From Clostridiales bacterium (GTDB taxonomy: Bacteria; Bacillota; Clostridia; Oscillospirales; Oscillospiraceae): a stretch of DNA of 64,000 nt. The stretch spans positions 29,065 through 93,064 of the forward strand of contig JALFLH010000003.1 of NCBI GenBank assembly GCA_022774865.1, in the 5' to 3' direction. The position numbers and the translations under genes were made by a program. The notes beneath the pieces are model-generated. The model worked only from the letters and a program-made list of their open reading frames with translations. It was not told the origin of the DNA and did no database searches. Positions 15,852 through 24,962 of the stretch are shown in pieces (the first letter of the stretch is position 1; every line of letters starts with the position of its first letter).

Positions 15852-16946
15852 ATGAAAAAGAGAATTGCGTTGATGCTGGCGGCGCTTTGCCTGATGCTCA
15901 GTGGCTGCAGTTGGCTCGACGGAAGCTATGTTTCGGTCACGCCCCATCAGGAACAGACGAGCGGCGGCCAGTCTGGCGCGGTTTCCGCCGCAAATTATCT
16001 TCAGCTGCGGACAGTGCTGCAGGATATGGTGGATTCCAGTACGGAGAACGCCGTGATCAATGTGGCGGAATATGACCAGGAGCAGGTTGCAAAGGGAATG
16101 CAGACGGCGGTGAACTATCTGTCCTCCCTGTATCCCCTTGGCGCCTATGCGGTGGACAGAATCGACTACGACATCGGTGTCAGCGGCGGAAAGCCTGCCG
16201 TCTCGGTTTCAATCTCCTATATCCACGGCCGCTCGGAAATCCGGAAAATCAAAACCGTGCCGGATATGACAGAAGCGGAGAAGGCGATAGCGGAAGCGCT
16301 GGATGCCTGCAACGAAAGCGTTGTTCTGCTGGTCAGGCATTATGAGCGTGAGGATCTGGTGCAGATGGTGGAGGATTTTGCGGAGCAGAATCCAGATATT
16401 GTCATGGAAACACCGCAGGTGGCAGAGGGGCTGTACCCTGACGCGGGAACCAGCCGGATTGTGGAGCTGAAATTCACCTATCAGACCAGCCGGGATTCTC
16501 TGCGTCAGATGCAGGATCAGGTAGAACCGCTGTTCGCCGCGGCCATGCAGTATGTAAGCGGAGACGGCTCGGACAGCCAGAAGTATAATCAGCTTTACGG
16601 GTTTCTGATGGAACGCTTTGATTATACCATAGAGACGTCCATCACGCCGGCCTACAGCCTGCTCCGCCATGGCGTGGGTGACAGCAAGGCGTTTGCCATG
16701 GTCTATGCCGCCATGTGCCGGCAGGCAGGGCTGGAATGCCGGATTGTCTCAGGCACCCGAAACGGGGAAGCGTGGTATTGGAACCTGATCTGCGAGGATG
16801 GGATCTTTTTTCATGTGGATCTGCTTCAGAGCAGCGCGTCCGGTCAGCTCCAGAGACTTTCCGATGATCAGATGCACGGCTATGTCTGGGATTACTCGGC
16901 CTATCCCGCCGCAGACGCCGCGCAGAACGAAAATTTGCCGGAATAA
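15852..16946 (+). CDS. Lipoprotein with transglutaminase-like domain
   Basis: This 364-residue protein has a signal peptide with lipobox LMLSGC. The C-terminal third (about 240-340) carries a transglutaminase-like core: LLRHGVGDSKAFAMVYAAMCRQAGLEC, where the usual catalytic Cys position (G-V-C/G-D) reads VGDSKAFA, so Cys appears replaced by Ser. The later VSGTRNGEAWYWNLI and FFHVDL provide the His and Asp-like positions. It may be a non-catalytic binding version. The ATG at 15852 has AAGGAG eleven bases upstream; a GTG at 15831 overlaps the YitT stop and is the alternative. Confidence 0.72.
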   Translation: MKKRIALMLAALCLMLSGCSWLDGSYVSVTPHQEQTSGGQSGAVSAANYLQLRTVLQDMVDSSTENAVINVAEYDQEQVAKGMQTAVNYLSSLYPLGAYAVDRIDYDIGVSGGKPAVSVSISYIHGRSEIRKIKTVPDMTEAEKAIAEALDACNESVVLLVRHYEREDLVQMVEDFAEQNPDIVMETPQVAEGLYPDAGTSRIVELKFTYQTSRDSLRQMQDQVEPLFAAAMQYVSGDGSDSQKYNQLYGFLMERFDYTIETSITPAYSLLRHGVGDSKAFAMVYAAMCRQAGLECRIVSGTRNGEAWYWNLICEDGIFFHVDLLQSSASGQLQRLSDDQMHGYVWDYSAYPAADAAQNENLPE

Positions 16947-16961
16947 TTCCGGGAAAAACAC

Positions 16962-16989
16962 TTGACAATTCAGAATAAGATGGTATAAT
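16962..16989 (+). promoter_or_regulatory. Promoter of tRNA-Gly
   Basis: TTGACA (16962-16967), 16 bases, TATAAT (16984-16989), 14 bases before the tRNA. Confidence 0.8.
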
Positions 16990-17003
16990 ACATCTTGTTC
17001 GTT

Positions 17004-17079
17004 GCGGGTGTAGCTCATCCGGTAGAGCGCCACCTTGCCAAGGTGGAGGTAGCGAGTTCGAGCCTCGTCACCCGCTCCA
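17004..17079 (+). tRNA. tRNA-Gly (anticodon GCC)
   Basis: The 76-base sequence folds as a cloverleaf: acceptor GCGGGTG/CACCCGC, D-arm GCTC..GAGC, anticodon stem CCACC/GGTGG with loop TTGCCAA, and T-arm with GTTCGAG. CCA is encoded. Confidence 0.97.
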
Positions 17080-17080
17080 T

Positions 17081-17114
17081 AAAAAAACCGATGCTGAAGA
17101 GCATCGGTTTTTTG
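17081..17114 (+). terminator. Intrinsic terminator of tRNA-Gly
   Basis: Stem ACCGATGCT/AGCATCGGT is flanked by A and T runs. Confidence 0.85.
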
Positions 17115-17153
17115 TATACACAAAGCAGATTCAAAGAAAGCAATGCAACCCCC

Positions 17154-17185
17154 AAAGGCCGGTGCAGAAAAGCACCGGCCTTTTT
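17154..17185. terminator. Intrinsic terminator, 3' end of the ylmH-DUF896 unit
   Basis: Stem AAAGGCCGGTGC/GCACCGGCCTTT has T-runs on both strands. It lies just after the DUF896 gene on the minus strand. Confidence 0.8.
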
Positions 17186-17204
17186 GCGGCGATAACGAAA
17201 TGGA

Positions 17205-17408
17205 TTACTTCCGCTCCAGTTTCCGCTTGGTGCCGTCCGGGTTGAGAACATAGGTGTTCTCCAACTGCCCCACCAGATTGGCTTTCACGGAATCGATATA
17301 GATCCGGCGGAGCCGGTCCCGCTCGGCAGTTTCCTCGGGGGTCAAAGCGCCTGATTTGGCTTTGTGTGCCAGCTCGTTGATTCGTGCGATCACTTCGTTG
17401 ATGTTCAT
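17205..17408 (-). CDS. DUF896 (YnzC/UPF0291) small protein
   Basis: This 67-residue helical protein reads MNINEVIARINELA followed by SGALTPEETAERDRLR, the signature of the YnzC family. The C-terminal half is charged. The Bacillus homologue is small and not essential, with no firm function. It begins 11 bases after the YlmH-like gene and likely shares its transcript. The longer open frame through 17810 is not supported by a ribosome site. Confidence 0.9.
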   Translation of the reverse strand: MNINEVIARINELAHKAKSGALTPEETAERDRLRRIYIDSVKANLVGQLENTYVLNPDGTKRKLERK

Positions 17409-17419
17409 TCTGATATCCC

Positions 17420-18205
17420 TCACATATATCGGTGGATTATCACGGAAATCCGCCCCTTTTTCGTCTGGCCGCCCACGGTCTGCAGCTTGATTTTTCCAAG
17501 ACCACGGACGGATATTTTGGCACCCTCTGTAACTGCTTTGTCCGGCTTTTCGCATGGGAGTCCGTCGATGGCCGCCTTCCCGGCGGAGATAAACTGGGCG
17601 GCCTGACTCCGGCCGATCCGGAATCCGGCGGAAATCACGCTGTCCAGCCGGAGGGAAGCCAGCGTATCCCGGAGCTCCTTTACCTCCGGCTCCTGAACGG
17701 CCGCCTGATTCAGAGGAACCTGAGTCAGATGGAGGCGGGTTCTTCCCGCTGATGAGAAATTTTGCAGAATGTAGGGGGCGATTTCCGCCGAGACAAAAAA
17801 GTCGCAGCATCCCTTTCCGGTGCAGATATCTCCCACGGTATCCCGGGCAATTCCGGCTCCCATCAGCGCGCCCAGAAAATCCCGGTGGCTCAGGGTGTCG
17901 CCTTCATAGTATTCCGCGTGCAGGCATACCACCGGACTGCCGGCATCATAAAGATTGTCAACGTCAAGATAGTCGGGAAGATAGCAGATCATCTTCCGCT
18001 CGGCATCCCCATAGCCGCCGAAGCGGACAAGGCCGGACTGCTCCCCAAACAGATACCGGGCCATCTCCTGCTCCCGGGGGGAGAGAAAACAGGTGTGCGC
18101 GGGAATGTCCCGCCGGATTCCGGCGCTGATTTTGTCCCATAGCTTTGCAAGAAGAAGCTTATCCTCCGCAGTTTGGGCGATTTTCTCAATATTACTGCGT
18201 TCCAT
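17420..18205 (-). CDS. YlmH-type S4-domain RNA-binding protein
   Basis: This 261-residue protein has an N-terminal region with FLSPREQEMARYLF and a central domain ending around residue 175 (GDICTGKGCCDFFV). A C-terminal S4 domain at about 185-255 (LRLDSVISAGFRIGRSQAAQFISAGKA split around two helices) follows. YlmH proteins bind ribosomal RNA; homologues have been linked to ribosome-associated quality control and to the division gene cluster. Here it stands away from division genes. Confidence 0.87.
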   Translation of the reverse strand: MERSNIEKIAQTAEDKLLLAKLWDKISAGIRRDIPAHTCFLSPREQEMARYLFGEQSGLVRFGGYGDAERKMICYLPDYLDVDNLYDAGSPVVCLHAEYYEGDTLSHRDFLGALMGAGIARDTVGDICTGKGCCDFFVSAEIAPYILQNFSSAGRTRLHLTQVPLNQAAVQEPEVKELRDTLASLRLDSVISAGFRIGRSQAAQFISAGKAAIDGLPCEKPDKAVTEGAKISVRGLGKIKLQTVGGQTKKGRISVIIHRYM

Positions 18206-18259
18206 GCGATCACCGGGATTATTATAGCATATCTTTGTGTGGTTGCAAGCAAGTTTTTC

Positions 18260-18288
18260 TTGTGCGCCGGGGAAATGTGGAGTATAAT
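18260..18288 (+). promoter_or_regulatory. Promoter of the flavoprotein operon
   Basis: TTGTGC (18260-18265), 17 bases, TATAAT (18283-18288). Confidence 0.65.
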
Positions 18289-18318
18289 AAACAGAAATCG
18301 GACGGAAAGGAAAACGCT

Positions 18319-19524
18319 ATGGTGATCGGAATCATTGGAGGCGGCGCGTCGGGCATGGCGGCGGCGATTGCCGCGGCGGAAAACCCGGACGCACAGATTG
18401 TGCTGATGGAGCGGCAGGCCAGAGTCGGGAGAAAACTCTCCGCCACCGGTAACGGCCGCTGCAACCTGACAAACCTCCACGCACTGGAGGGGGGATATCA
18501 CGGGGATAGCCCGGCGTTTGCGCGTAGCGCCCTGAATGCCTTTGATGTGCAGAGTACCCTTTCGTGGTTTCGCGGTCTGGGCCTGTATACCATGACGGAG
18601 GATTCCGGGCGGGTGTATCCTTATTCCAATCAGGCAAATTCCGTGGTGGATGTGCTTCGCTTCGCGTTGGAGCGTCCCAATATCCGCCTGCTGACGGGCT
18701 TTGAGGTTTCCAGAGCGAAGAAAACGGCGGATGGTTTTCTGGTGCAGTCCGGCGATGAAGCGATCCCCTGCGACAGGCTGGTTATTGCCTGCGGCGGCCT
18801 TGCCGGTGCCCGGCTGGGCGGCTCCATGGCAGGCTATCAGCTTCTGCGGGGCTTCGGGCACCGGGTTACCAAACTGCGCCCCGCGCTGGTGCAGCTCAAA
18901 TCCGAATGGAGCGGCTGCGCGTCGCTCAAGGGCGTCCGTGCCAACTGCAGGGCAGCCATCTGCCGGGACGGTATGGAGCAGGCGGAAAGCACGGGGGAGT
19001 TGCAGTTCACGGAGTATGGCCTCAGCGGGCCTGTGATATTCGAAATCTCCCGGGATGCCTGCCAGGGCGCGGGAATCTGGAGCTGCCGGCTGGATTTCCT
19101 GCCGGAGCTGTCCGTGAATGATCTGCGGGAGGAGCTGCTGCACAGAAGAAGCGCCCATTGGCGCGTGGAGGAACTGCTCACCGGTATCCTGCACAATCGC
19201 CTTGGCCGGGTGCTGACGCGCGCTGCGGGCGTTCGGCTGACGGCGGAGAAGCTGCGTGATGAGGATATTGAAAACGTCTGTCATGCGGTCAAGCACCTTG
19301 AGGTTCCTTTGACGGAACCGATGGGGATGGATGCCGCACAGGTGACCGCCGGCGGTATGCGAACGACGGAATTCAACCCGGACACCATGGAGAGCCGTCT
19401 GGTTCCGGGGCTTTATGCCTGCGGCGAGGTGTTGGACGTGGACGGCGACTTCGGCGGCTATAATTTACAGTGGGCGTGGAGCTCCGGCCGGATGGCGGGA
19501 CTGCACGCCGGAGGAATACAATGA
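18319..19524 (+). CDS. NAD(P)/FAD-dependent oxidoreductase, HI0933/BaiN family
   Basis: This 401-residue flavoprotein starts with a Rossmann dinucleotide-binding motif IGGGASGMAAAIAAA and the family-specific VGRKLSATGNGRCNLTN at about residues 38-54. A late GEVLDVDGDFGGYNLQWAW segment closes the FAD site. Members include a bile-acid-related reductase, but the substrate is unknown for most. The ATG at 18319 has GAAAGG upstream. It overlaps the next flavoprotein gene by four bases. Confidence 0.88.
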   Translation: MVIGIIGGGASGMAAAIAAAENPDAQIVLMERQARVGRKLSATGNGRCNLTNLHALEGGYHGDSPAFARSALNAFDVQSTLSWFRGLGLYTMTEDSGRVYPYSNQANSVVDVLRFALERPNIRLLTGFEVSRAKKTADGFLVQSGDEAIPCDRLVIACGGLAGARLGGSMAGYQLLRGFGHRVTKLRPALVQLKSEWSGCASLKGVRANCRAAICRDGMEQAESTGELQFTEYGLSGPVIFEISRDACQGAGIWSCRLDFLPELSVNDLREELLHRRSAHWRVEELLTGILHNRLGRVLTRAAGVRLTAEKLRDEDIENVCHAVKHLEVPLTEPMGMDAAQVTAGGMRTTEFNPDTMESRLVPGLYACGEVLDVDGDFGGYNLQWAWSSGRMAGLHAGGIQ

Positions 19525-21116
19525 TACGAATTCGAGAGATTGCCTTGCCCCCGGCCCATCATGAGAACCAGCTTCTGTATGAGGCCGCGAAGCTGCTCAA
19601 AGTGCCCAATTCCAGGGTGCGCGGCTTGAGGATCGTCAGGCGGAGTGTGGACGCCCGAAAAAAACCCGATGTGAAGATCGTCTACACGGTGGATGTGATG
19701 GTCGACGGCAACGAGGAAAAATTGATCCGCAAGTCGGGCTGCAGGCGCGCTGCCATTGCTCCGGTTTCATTTTACCGCCCGCCCCAGTGCGCTGTGACGC
19801 CCGCCTTCAGGCCGGTCGTGGTGGGCTTTGGGCCGGCCGGTATGTTTGCCGCGCTGATTCTGGCCATGGCGGGTCTGAGGCCGCTGGTGCTGGAGCGGGG
19901 GGAGGATGCCCGGCGCCGTCACGAGAAAGTGGAGAAATTCTGGCAGACCGGGGAGCTGGATACCCGGAGTAATGTGCAGTTCGGCGAGGGCGGCGCCGGA
20001 ACCTTCTCTGACGGCAAGCTGAACACGGGCGTCCACAACCCCCGGATCGGGTGGATTCTGGAGCAGTTTGTTCGGTTCGGCGCCCGCGAGGAGATTCTGT
20101 ATGACGCCAAGCCCCATGTGGGCACGGATGTGCTGCTGACGGTGGTGCAGAACCTGCGCCGGGAGATCATCCGGCTGGGCGGGGAGGTTCGCTTCAACAG
20201 CCGGGTGTGCGGCATTCAGACCGGGGGCGGCCGCCTGACCGGGCTGGAGCTGGAGAGCGGGGAGCGGATTGAATGTGACAGGGTGATCCTCGCCATTGGG
20301 CACAGCGCCCGGGATACCTTTGAAATGCTGAACAGAATGGCCATTCCCATGGAGGCGAAGCCGTTTGCCATGGGGGTGCGGATTGAGCACCGGCAGAGCA
20401 TGATTGACATGGCGCAGTACGGTAAAACCGATCCGGCGCTGCCGCCGGCGGACTATAAGCTGGTCAGGCATCTGGCGGACGGCACGGTTTACACGTTTTG
20501 CATGTGCCCGGGCGGCTATGTGGTGGCCGCGGCCTCCGAGCCGGGGCGGGTGGTGACCAACGGCATGAGCTATGCCGACCGAAGCGGTGAAAATGCCAAT
20601 GCCGCACTCCTGGTAACGGTCAATCCGGTGGATTTCCCGGGACGGGATGCGCTGGCCGGAATGCGGTGGCAGCGGGACATTGAGGAAGCGGCCTACCGCG
20701 TCAGCGGCAGCTACCGGGCGCCCGCCCAGACCGTGGGGGACTTTCTTTCGGGTGTTCCTAGCACAGGGCCGGGCAGCGTCCTTCCCACCTATCGGCCGGG
20801 GGTGGCATGGTGCGACCTTCATGACATTCTCCCGGACAGAATATCCCGTTCGCTGGCGGAAGCGCTTCCGGCGCTGGATCACGCGCTGGCGGGCTTTGCC
20901 AGTGCGGACGCCGTCCTGACTGCTCCGGAAACCCGCAGTTCATCACCCGTGCGGATTCTGCGGGGGGATAACCGGCAGTCCGTGCTTCGCGGGTTGTATC
21001 CGGCGGGAGAAGGCGCGGGATACGCAGGCGGCATTATGTCCGCTGCCATCGACGGAATGGTTTCGGCGGAGGCCCTGATTACGCAGTTGGAGGAGGAACC
21101 CCAATCATGGAAATGA
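19521..21116 (+). CDS. FAD-dependent oxidoreductase of the large uncharacterised flavoprotein family
   Basis: This 531-residue protein opens with a small alpha-beta domain (MIRIREIALPP), then an FAD-binding VVGFGPAGMFAALILA near residue 97 and the family motif NVQFGEGGAGTFSDGKLNTG at about 155. The C-terminal part contains YPAGEGAGYAGGIMSAA. The family is widespread and conserved in Firmicutes without a known substrate. ATGA overlap with the upstream HI0933-type gene implies coupled synthesis of the two flavoproteins. Confidence 0.88.
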   Translation: MIRIREIALPPAHHENQLLYEAAKLLKVPNSRVRGLRIVRRSVDARKKPDVKIVYTVDVMVDGNEEKLIRKSGCRRAAIAPVSFYRPPQCAVTPAFRPVVVGFGPAGMFAALILAMAGLRPLVLERGEDARRRHEKVEKFWQTGELDTRSNVQFGEGGAGTFSDGKLNTGVHNPRIGWILEQFVRFGAREEILYDAKPHVGTDVLLTVVQNLRREIIRLGGEVRFNSRVCGIQTGGGRLTGLELESGERIECDRVILAIGHSARDTFEMLNRMAIPMEAKPFAMGVRIEHRQSMIDMAQYGKTDPALPPADYKLVRHLADGTVYTFCMCPGGYVVAAASEPGRVVTNGMSYADRSGENANAALLVTVNPVDFPGRDALAGMRWQRDIEEAAYRVSGSYRAPAQTVGDFLSGVPSTGPGSVLPTYRPGVAWCDLHDILPDRISRSLAEALPALDHALAGFASADAVLTAPETRSSSPVRILRGDNRQSVLRGLYPAGEGAGYAGGIMSAAIDGMVSAEALITQLEEEPQSWK

Positions 21117-22090
21117 CCATTCAGGCATGGCGGGAAATGAAAAAAGAGCTGCGCCGCCGGTTCAGCGCGGTTGGATGGATTTTGCTGATTTACTACGGCA
21201 TTCTGAATGCGGCGGTTTTTCTGACCGCCTTTTTTGAGATGACCTTCGGTATGATGGGTGCCCTGCTGTCCGGCCAGCCGGAACAGATTCCCACGATGCT
21301 GGAAAAGGGTATGAAGGATGGCTGGGGCTATGTCGTGGCGGTGGCAGTCGGCCTGCTGGCGCTGCTGATCTGGAAAAAGCCGTCCCTGCGGAAGGCGGGT
21401 GAAAGAGGCAAGCCCATGACGCCGGGCAGCTTTTTGTCCCTGCTCTGCCTGTTTTTGAGCGGACAGGCGGTCTACCAGCTTCTGACCACCTTCGCTGAGC
21501 TGATTCTCAACGGATTTGGCCTGTCCATGCTGGACGGGCTGGAGAGCCTTGCTATGGACACGGGCAGCTTCAGTATGTTCCTTTACGCGGGAATTCTGGC
21601 GCCTGTCACGGAGGAAATTCTGTTCCGGGGCGTCATTCAGCGGGCGCTGATGCCCTACGGCAGAAGATTTGCCATTTTCTGCTCCGCGTTTGCTTTCGGA
21701 ATTTTTCATGGAAATCTGTTACAGTCACCCTACGCTTTCCTGATGGGACTGGTGCTTGGATACACCGCGTCGGAATACTCCATTGCGTGGTCCATGGTGC
21801 TGCATATGATCAACAATCTGGTATTGGCGGATCTTCTGCCGCGGCTGCTGTCCGGCTTGCCGGATATCACTGCCAATCTGATCGTCTGGGCGGTGATTCT
21901 GGCGTTTACCGTGGGTGCGGTCGCCGTTATCATCGCGAAGCGCCGTTCAATCGGGGAGTATTTCCGTGCGGATCACAAAAACGGGGTGTATCTGAGCTGC
22001 TTCTTTACAAGCCCCGGCATGGTGATTCTGATGGTCCTCATGGGAATCAGCATGGTTTTCACCTTTATGTTAATGCTCAGTCCCTTGTAA
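21107..22090 (+). CDS. CPBP-family intramembrane glutamic endopeptidase
   Basis: This 327-residue integral membrane protein has about eight helices. The CPBP signatures are present: EEILFRG (catalytic Glu pair near residue 169), then FGIFHGN and SMVLHMINN, which supply the other active-site residues. The family is Rce1/Abi-like and includes prenyl-protein proteases and bacteriocin immunity proteins; the target here is unknown. It overlaps the preceding flavoprotein gene by ten bases. Confidence 0.88.
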   Translation: MEMTIQAWREMKKELRRRFSAVGWILLIYYGILNAAVFLTAFFEMTFGMMGALLSGQPEQIPTMLEKGMKDGWGYVVAVAVGLLALLIWKKPSLRKAGERGKPMTPGSFLSLLCLFLSGQAVYQLLTTFAELILNGFGLSMLDGLESLAMDTGSFSMFLYAGILAPVTEEILFRGVIQRALMPYGRRFAIFCSAFAFGIFHGNLLQSPYAFLMGLVLGYTASEYSIAWSMVLHMINNLVLADLLPRLLSGLPDITANLIVWAVILAFTVGAVAVIIAKRRSIGEYFRADHKNGVYLSCFFTSPGMVILMVLMGISMVFTFMLMLSPL

Positions 22091-22098
22091 GAACATAT

Positions 22099-22130
22099 CC
22101 CGGGAGCGGATGCTCCCGGGATTCATTTTA
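22099..22130. terminator. Terminator-like hairpin between convergent genes
   Basis: Stem CCCGGGAGC/GCTCCCGGG with a tetraloop, followed by ATTCATTTTA on the plus strand. Confidence 0.65.
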
Positions 22131-22392
22131 TCAGGAATAAGACTGTGGCGGCGGCAACGAGCTGCGCCGCCAGAATCAGCGGAAGGCCGATATAGAACCG
22201 CGGATGTTTGGTTTTGTGCCGGAACAGATACATTCCGGCGATGGCGCCGAGGCTTCCGCCCAGCGCCGCCGCGCCGAGCAGCGTTTTTTCTGGAATCCGC
22301 CAGGCGCCGCGCCGGGCTTTCCGCTTGTCCGCAAGCATAAGCAGAAAGGCGGCCGCATTGATTAGAAGTAAGTACACCAGCAGTATTTCCAA
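22123..22392 (-). CDS. DUF1294 small membrane protein
   Basis: This 89-residue protein has two or three transmembrane helices and the DUF1294 pattern DKRKARRGAWRIPEKTL and GGSLGAIAGMYLFRHKTKH. A TTG start at 22392 is preferred because GAAAGGA lies nine bases upstream and family members begin at this point; an ATG 18 bases earlier (22410) has no ribosome site. It diverges from the lipoprotein gene at 22423. Function is unknown. Confidence 0.82.
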   Translation of the reverse strand: MEILLVYLLLINAAAFLLMLADKRKARRGAWRIPEKTLLGAAALGGSLGAIAGMYLFRHKTKHPRFYIGLPLILAAQLVAAATVLFLIK

Positions 22393-22422
22393 GGTGGATT
22401 TTCCTTTCATGGGAGGATGGGT

Positions 22423-22911
22423 ATGAAAAAAGGATGGTTGATTCTGGCGCTGGGGCTGCTCCTGACTGGGTGCAGCACCGCAGAAACCTATGAGACGCTG
22501 GCCGACCAGGTGGTGGTATCCGTTCTGGCGGAGCCGAAGCAGATTCAATTCAGCCTGCCGGAGGAATCGGTGCTTCCGGCGATGGAGACGGAAAACGGCA
22601 CACTGTATCTTTGCAGCGGATATGATGTTTCCACGCAGATTCTTCCCGGCGGCGATCTGGACGGAACGGTGCGAAGCGTCAGCGGCTGCGGCAGGGAGGA
22701 ACTGACGGTTCTGGAAACGGCGGCTGGGGAATGTAGGCGGCTGGACTTTGTCTGGACGGTCAACAGCGACGAGGGCGAACAGGTGTGCCGCGCCGCCATT
22801 CTGGATGACGGAAGCTATCACTATGTGCTGTCCGCCATGACCGACGCGGATACTGCCAGAGAATACGGGGAAATGTGGAACGGAATGTTTGAATCCTTTA
22901 CACTGTCCTGA
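22423..22911 (+). CDS. Putative lipoprotein of unknown function
   Basis: This 162-residue protein has a clear lipobox (LLLTGC at residues about 12-17), then a mostly beta-rich domain with no family I recognise. GGGAGG six bases before the ATG at 22423 fixes the start. Its last 14 bases overlap the 3' end of the convergent WYL regulator gene. The C-terminal half (DFVWTVNSDEGEQVCRAAI, then YHYVLSAM) resembles small extracytoplasmic beta proteins. No function is proposed. Confidence 0.75.
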   Translation: MKKGWLILALGLLLTGCSTAETYETLADQVVVSVLAEPKQIQFSLPEESVLPAMETENGTLYLCSGYDVSTQILPGGDLDGTVRSVSGCGREELTVLETAAGECRRLDFVWTVNSDEGEQVCRAAILDDGSYHYVLSAMTDADTAREYGEMWNGMFESFTLS

Positions 22912-23914
22912 GGGAGCCGAGTGGCTCAGAGGGTTCCTCATATTGCTCCAGCGCTTCCCGGCACATGGCCTTGCACGCCTGGATTACGGAAGGGGGATAG
23001 AGAATTTTCGCTTTTTTCCCGAACCCGATGACCCAGCTTAAAAACATGGGGGAAACGGCCACATTGACGGTAAAGGTGAAATCGTCCTCCCCGTCGGGGA
23101 CGAGAATCAGATCCCGACCGAAGCGGTCGATGACCACGTTGACCAGACTGCGGTGGAAGCGCAGCTTAACGTCCAGCGCTTCCCCGGAGTACATCTGAAA
23201 CAGGCGGTTGGCGTGGGCGGTGAAGCGTGGGCCGGTCAACTCCGGGCAGGGAATCCGCGCATTGTCCAAAAGGCGGATATTCGCCATGCGGTCTACCCGG
23301 TAGGAGGTAACGCCGTGCCGCTCGGACCAGGCCAGCAGATAGCAGTTTTCGTTATCCTGGCAAAGACCGTAGGGACTGGCACAGTAGTCCTTTTCCCGGT
23401 AATGGCGTTTGCCGTCAATCCCCCAATCAAAATAGCGGAAGCTGATCTGACGGTTCTGGGCGATGGCCTCCTGAATGGCGTCCACGCTGTAGTAGATGGT
23501 TTCGTTCATGCTCTTGACCCGCCCGGAAACCAGAACCTCCCGGCGCATCAGGCTGGCGTCATGCTCATTGCACTGACTGCAGAGCTTGCCAATCAGTTCT
23601 CTGGTTTTCTTCTCCGTCAGAAACCGACTTGACTGAACGGCATCAATCAGCAGCTTGAGCTCGGACAGCTCGAAATTCCGGGAGGCAATGTAGTAGCCGC
23701 CCTTTTTACCCGGAGCTGCCACAATGTCCACACCGTATTCCTGAAGCGCCGCAATGTCGGAGTAAATGGTTTTCCGCTCGCAGTTGATGTCGTGGCGCTG
23801 CTTCAGCATATCGGCCAGCTCGGTGGCTGTGACCGGGTGGCCGGCATGGGAATATCGCTGCAGATAGTCAAGAAGATAGAAGATTTTCAGCTTTTGATTG
23901 TCTGATTTCGGCAT
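22898..23914 (-). CDS. WYL-domain transcriptional regulator (YafY-like)
   Basis: This 338-residue regulator has an N-terminal winged helix (about 10-75, with TELADMLKQRHDINCERKTIY split by a turn) and a WYL domain at about 150-230 (ISFRYFDW, YGLCQDNENCYLLAWSE, YRVDRM), then a WCX extension. WYL domains sense nucleic-acid-type or small-molecule ligands and such proteins often control stress or defence genes. The start at 23914 has GGGAGGG upstream. No obvious target operon is adjacent. Confidence 0.87.
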   Translation of the reverse strand: MPKSDNQKLKIFYLLDYLQRYSHAGHPVTATELADMLKQRHDINCERKTIYSDIAALQEYGVDIVAAPGKKGGYYIASRNFELSELKLLIDAVQSSRFLTEKKTRELIGKLCSQCNEHDASLMRREVLVSGRVKSMNETIYYSVDAIQEAIAQNRQISFRYFDWGIDGKRHYREKDYCASPYGLCQDNENCYLLAWSERHGVTSYRVDRMANIRLLDNARIPCPELTGPRFTAHANRLFQMYSGEALDVKLRFHRSLVNVVIDRFGRDLILVPDGEDDFTFTVNVAVSPMFLSWVIGFGKKAKILYPPSVIQACKAMCREALEQYEEPSEPLGSLRTV

Positions 23915-24009
23915 GGCGCATCCCTCCCGCTGCATGGTTTCATTATAGCACAGTTTTCCAAAAGTGAAAAGCACGAATCCGGCGCACCCATGTGGGGTGC
24001 GCCCGGGAT

Positions 24010-24038
24010 TTGCATTTGCCGCGGATCTATGCTATACT
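24010..24038 (+). promoter_or_regulatory. Promoter of nfo
   Basis: TTGCAT (24010-24015), 17 bases, TATACT (24033-24038). Confidence 0.6.
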
Positions 24039-24063
24039 GTAACCATTGGAGGTGCGAAACAGT

Positions 24064-24891
24064 ATGCGATATATTGGCTGTCATCTGTCGTCATCCGGGG
24101 GATATCTGGAGATGGTGAAAACGGCGGAGAAGATCGGTGCAAATACATTTGCCTATTTTACGCGGAATCCGAGGGGTTCCAAAGCGAAACAGGAAGATTC
24201 TGCTGATGCCGCTGCCGCCATGGCGCGTCTGCGGGAAATGGGGTTCGGCAGGCTGGTCGCCCACGGGGCCTACACCATGAATCTCTGCACGGCTGACCCG
24301 GAGGCAAGGGCGTTTGCCTGCGACGTGCTGTGCGACGATCTGCGGCGAATGGCGGCGCTGCCCGGGCAATCCTATAATTTCCATCCCGGCTCCCATGTGG
24401 GGCAGGGCGCGCAGGCCGGTATCGGTTATATTGCCGTCGCACTGAAAAAGGCGCTGGAGCCGGGATACCCGGTGACGGTGCTGCTGGAAACAATGGCAGG
24501 AAAGGGAAGCGAAATCGGCGGAACCTTTGAAGAGCTGAAAGCCATTCTGGACGCGGTGGGAAGCGATCAGGTTGGCGTGTGTCTGGATACCTGCCATGTC
24601 TGGGATGCGGGCTATGATATTGCCCACGATCTGAACGGCGTTCTGGCAGAATTTGACCGGGTGATCGGGCTGGACAGGCTGTACGCGCTGCATCTGAACG
24701 ACTCGAAAAACCCCATGGGCAGCCATAAAGACCGGCACGCGTGTATCGGGCAGGGATATCTGGGATTGAACACCTTCCGGGCTGTGGTGACCCACCCGGC
24801 ACTGGCTGGCAAACCCATGATTCTGGAGACACCCAATGCCCTTCCCGGGTATGAGAAAGAGATTGCCCTGCTGCGGGGGCTGGAATCTTAA
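24064..24891 (+). CDS. nfo: Deoxyribonuclease IV (AP endonuclease)
   Basis: This 275-residue TIM-barrel enzyme matches endonuclease IV: a short IGCHLSSSGG start, VAHGAYTMNL, then the zinc-ligand motifs YNFHPGSH, LLETMAGKG, VCLDTCHVWDAGYD and HLNDSKNPMGSHKDRH. It cleaves at abasic sites in base-excision repair. The ATG at 24064 has GGAGG eleven bases upstream; a TTG at 24046 is less likely. Confidence 0.93.
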   Translation: MRYIGCHLSSSGGYLEMVKTAEKIGANTFAYFTRNPRGSKAKQEDSADAAAAMARLREMGFGRLVAHGAYTMNLCTADPEARAFACDVLCDDLRRMAALPGQSYNFHPGSHVGQGAQAGIGYIAVALKKALEPGYPVTVLLETMAGKGSEIGGTFEELKAILDAVGSDQVGVCLDTCHVWDAGYDIAHDLNGVLAEFDRVIGLDRLYALHLNDSKNPMGSHKDRHACIGQGYLGLNTFRAVVTHPALAGKPMILETPNALPGYEKEIALLRGLES

Positions 24892-24962
24892 AGAATAATT
24901 CATTTGACAACCCGGGCAAAATGTGCCATGTTAAAGAAAACGATCAGGAGGTGGTGGCGCAA

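Noticed and set aside
24903..24931. TTGACA before the FHA-SEDS gene
   Set aside because: No convincing -10 at 16-18 bases (CCATGT or CATGTT), so I did not call a promoter, though one may exist.
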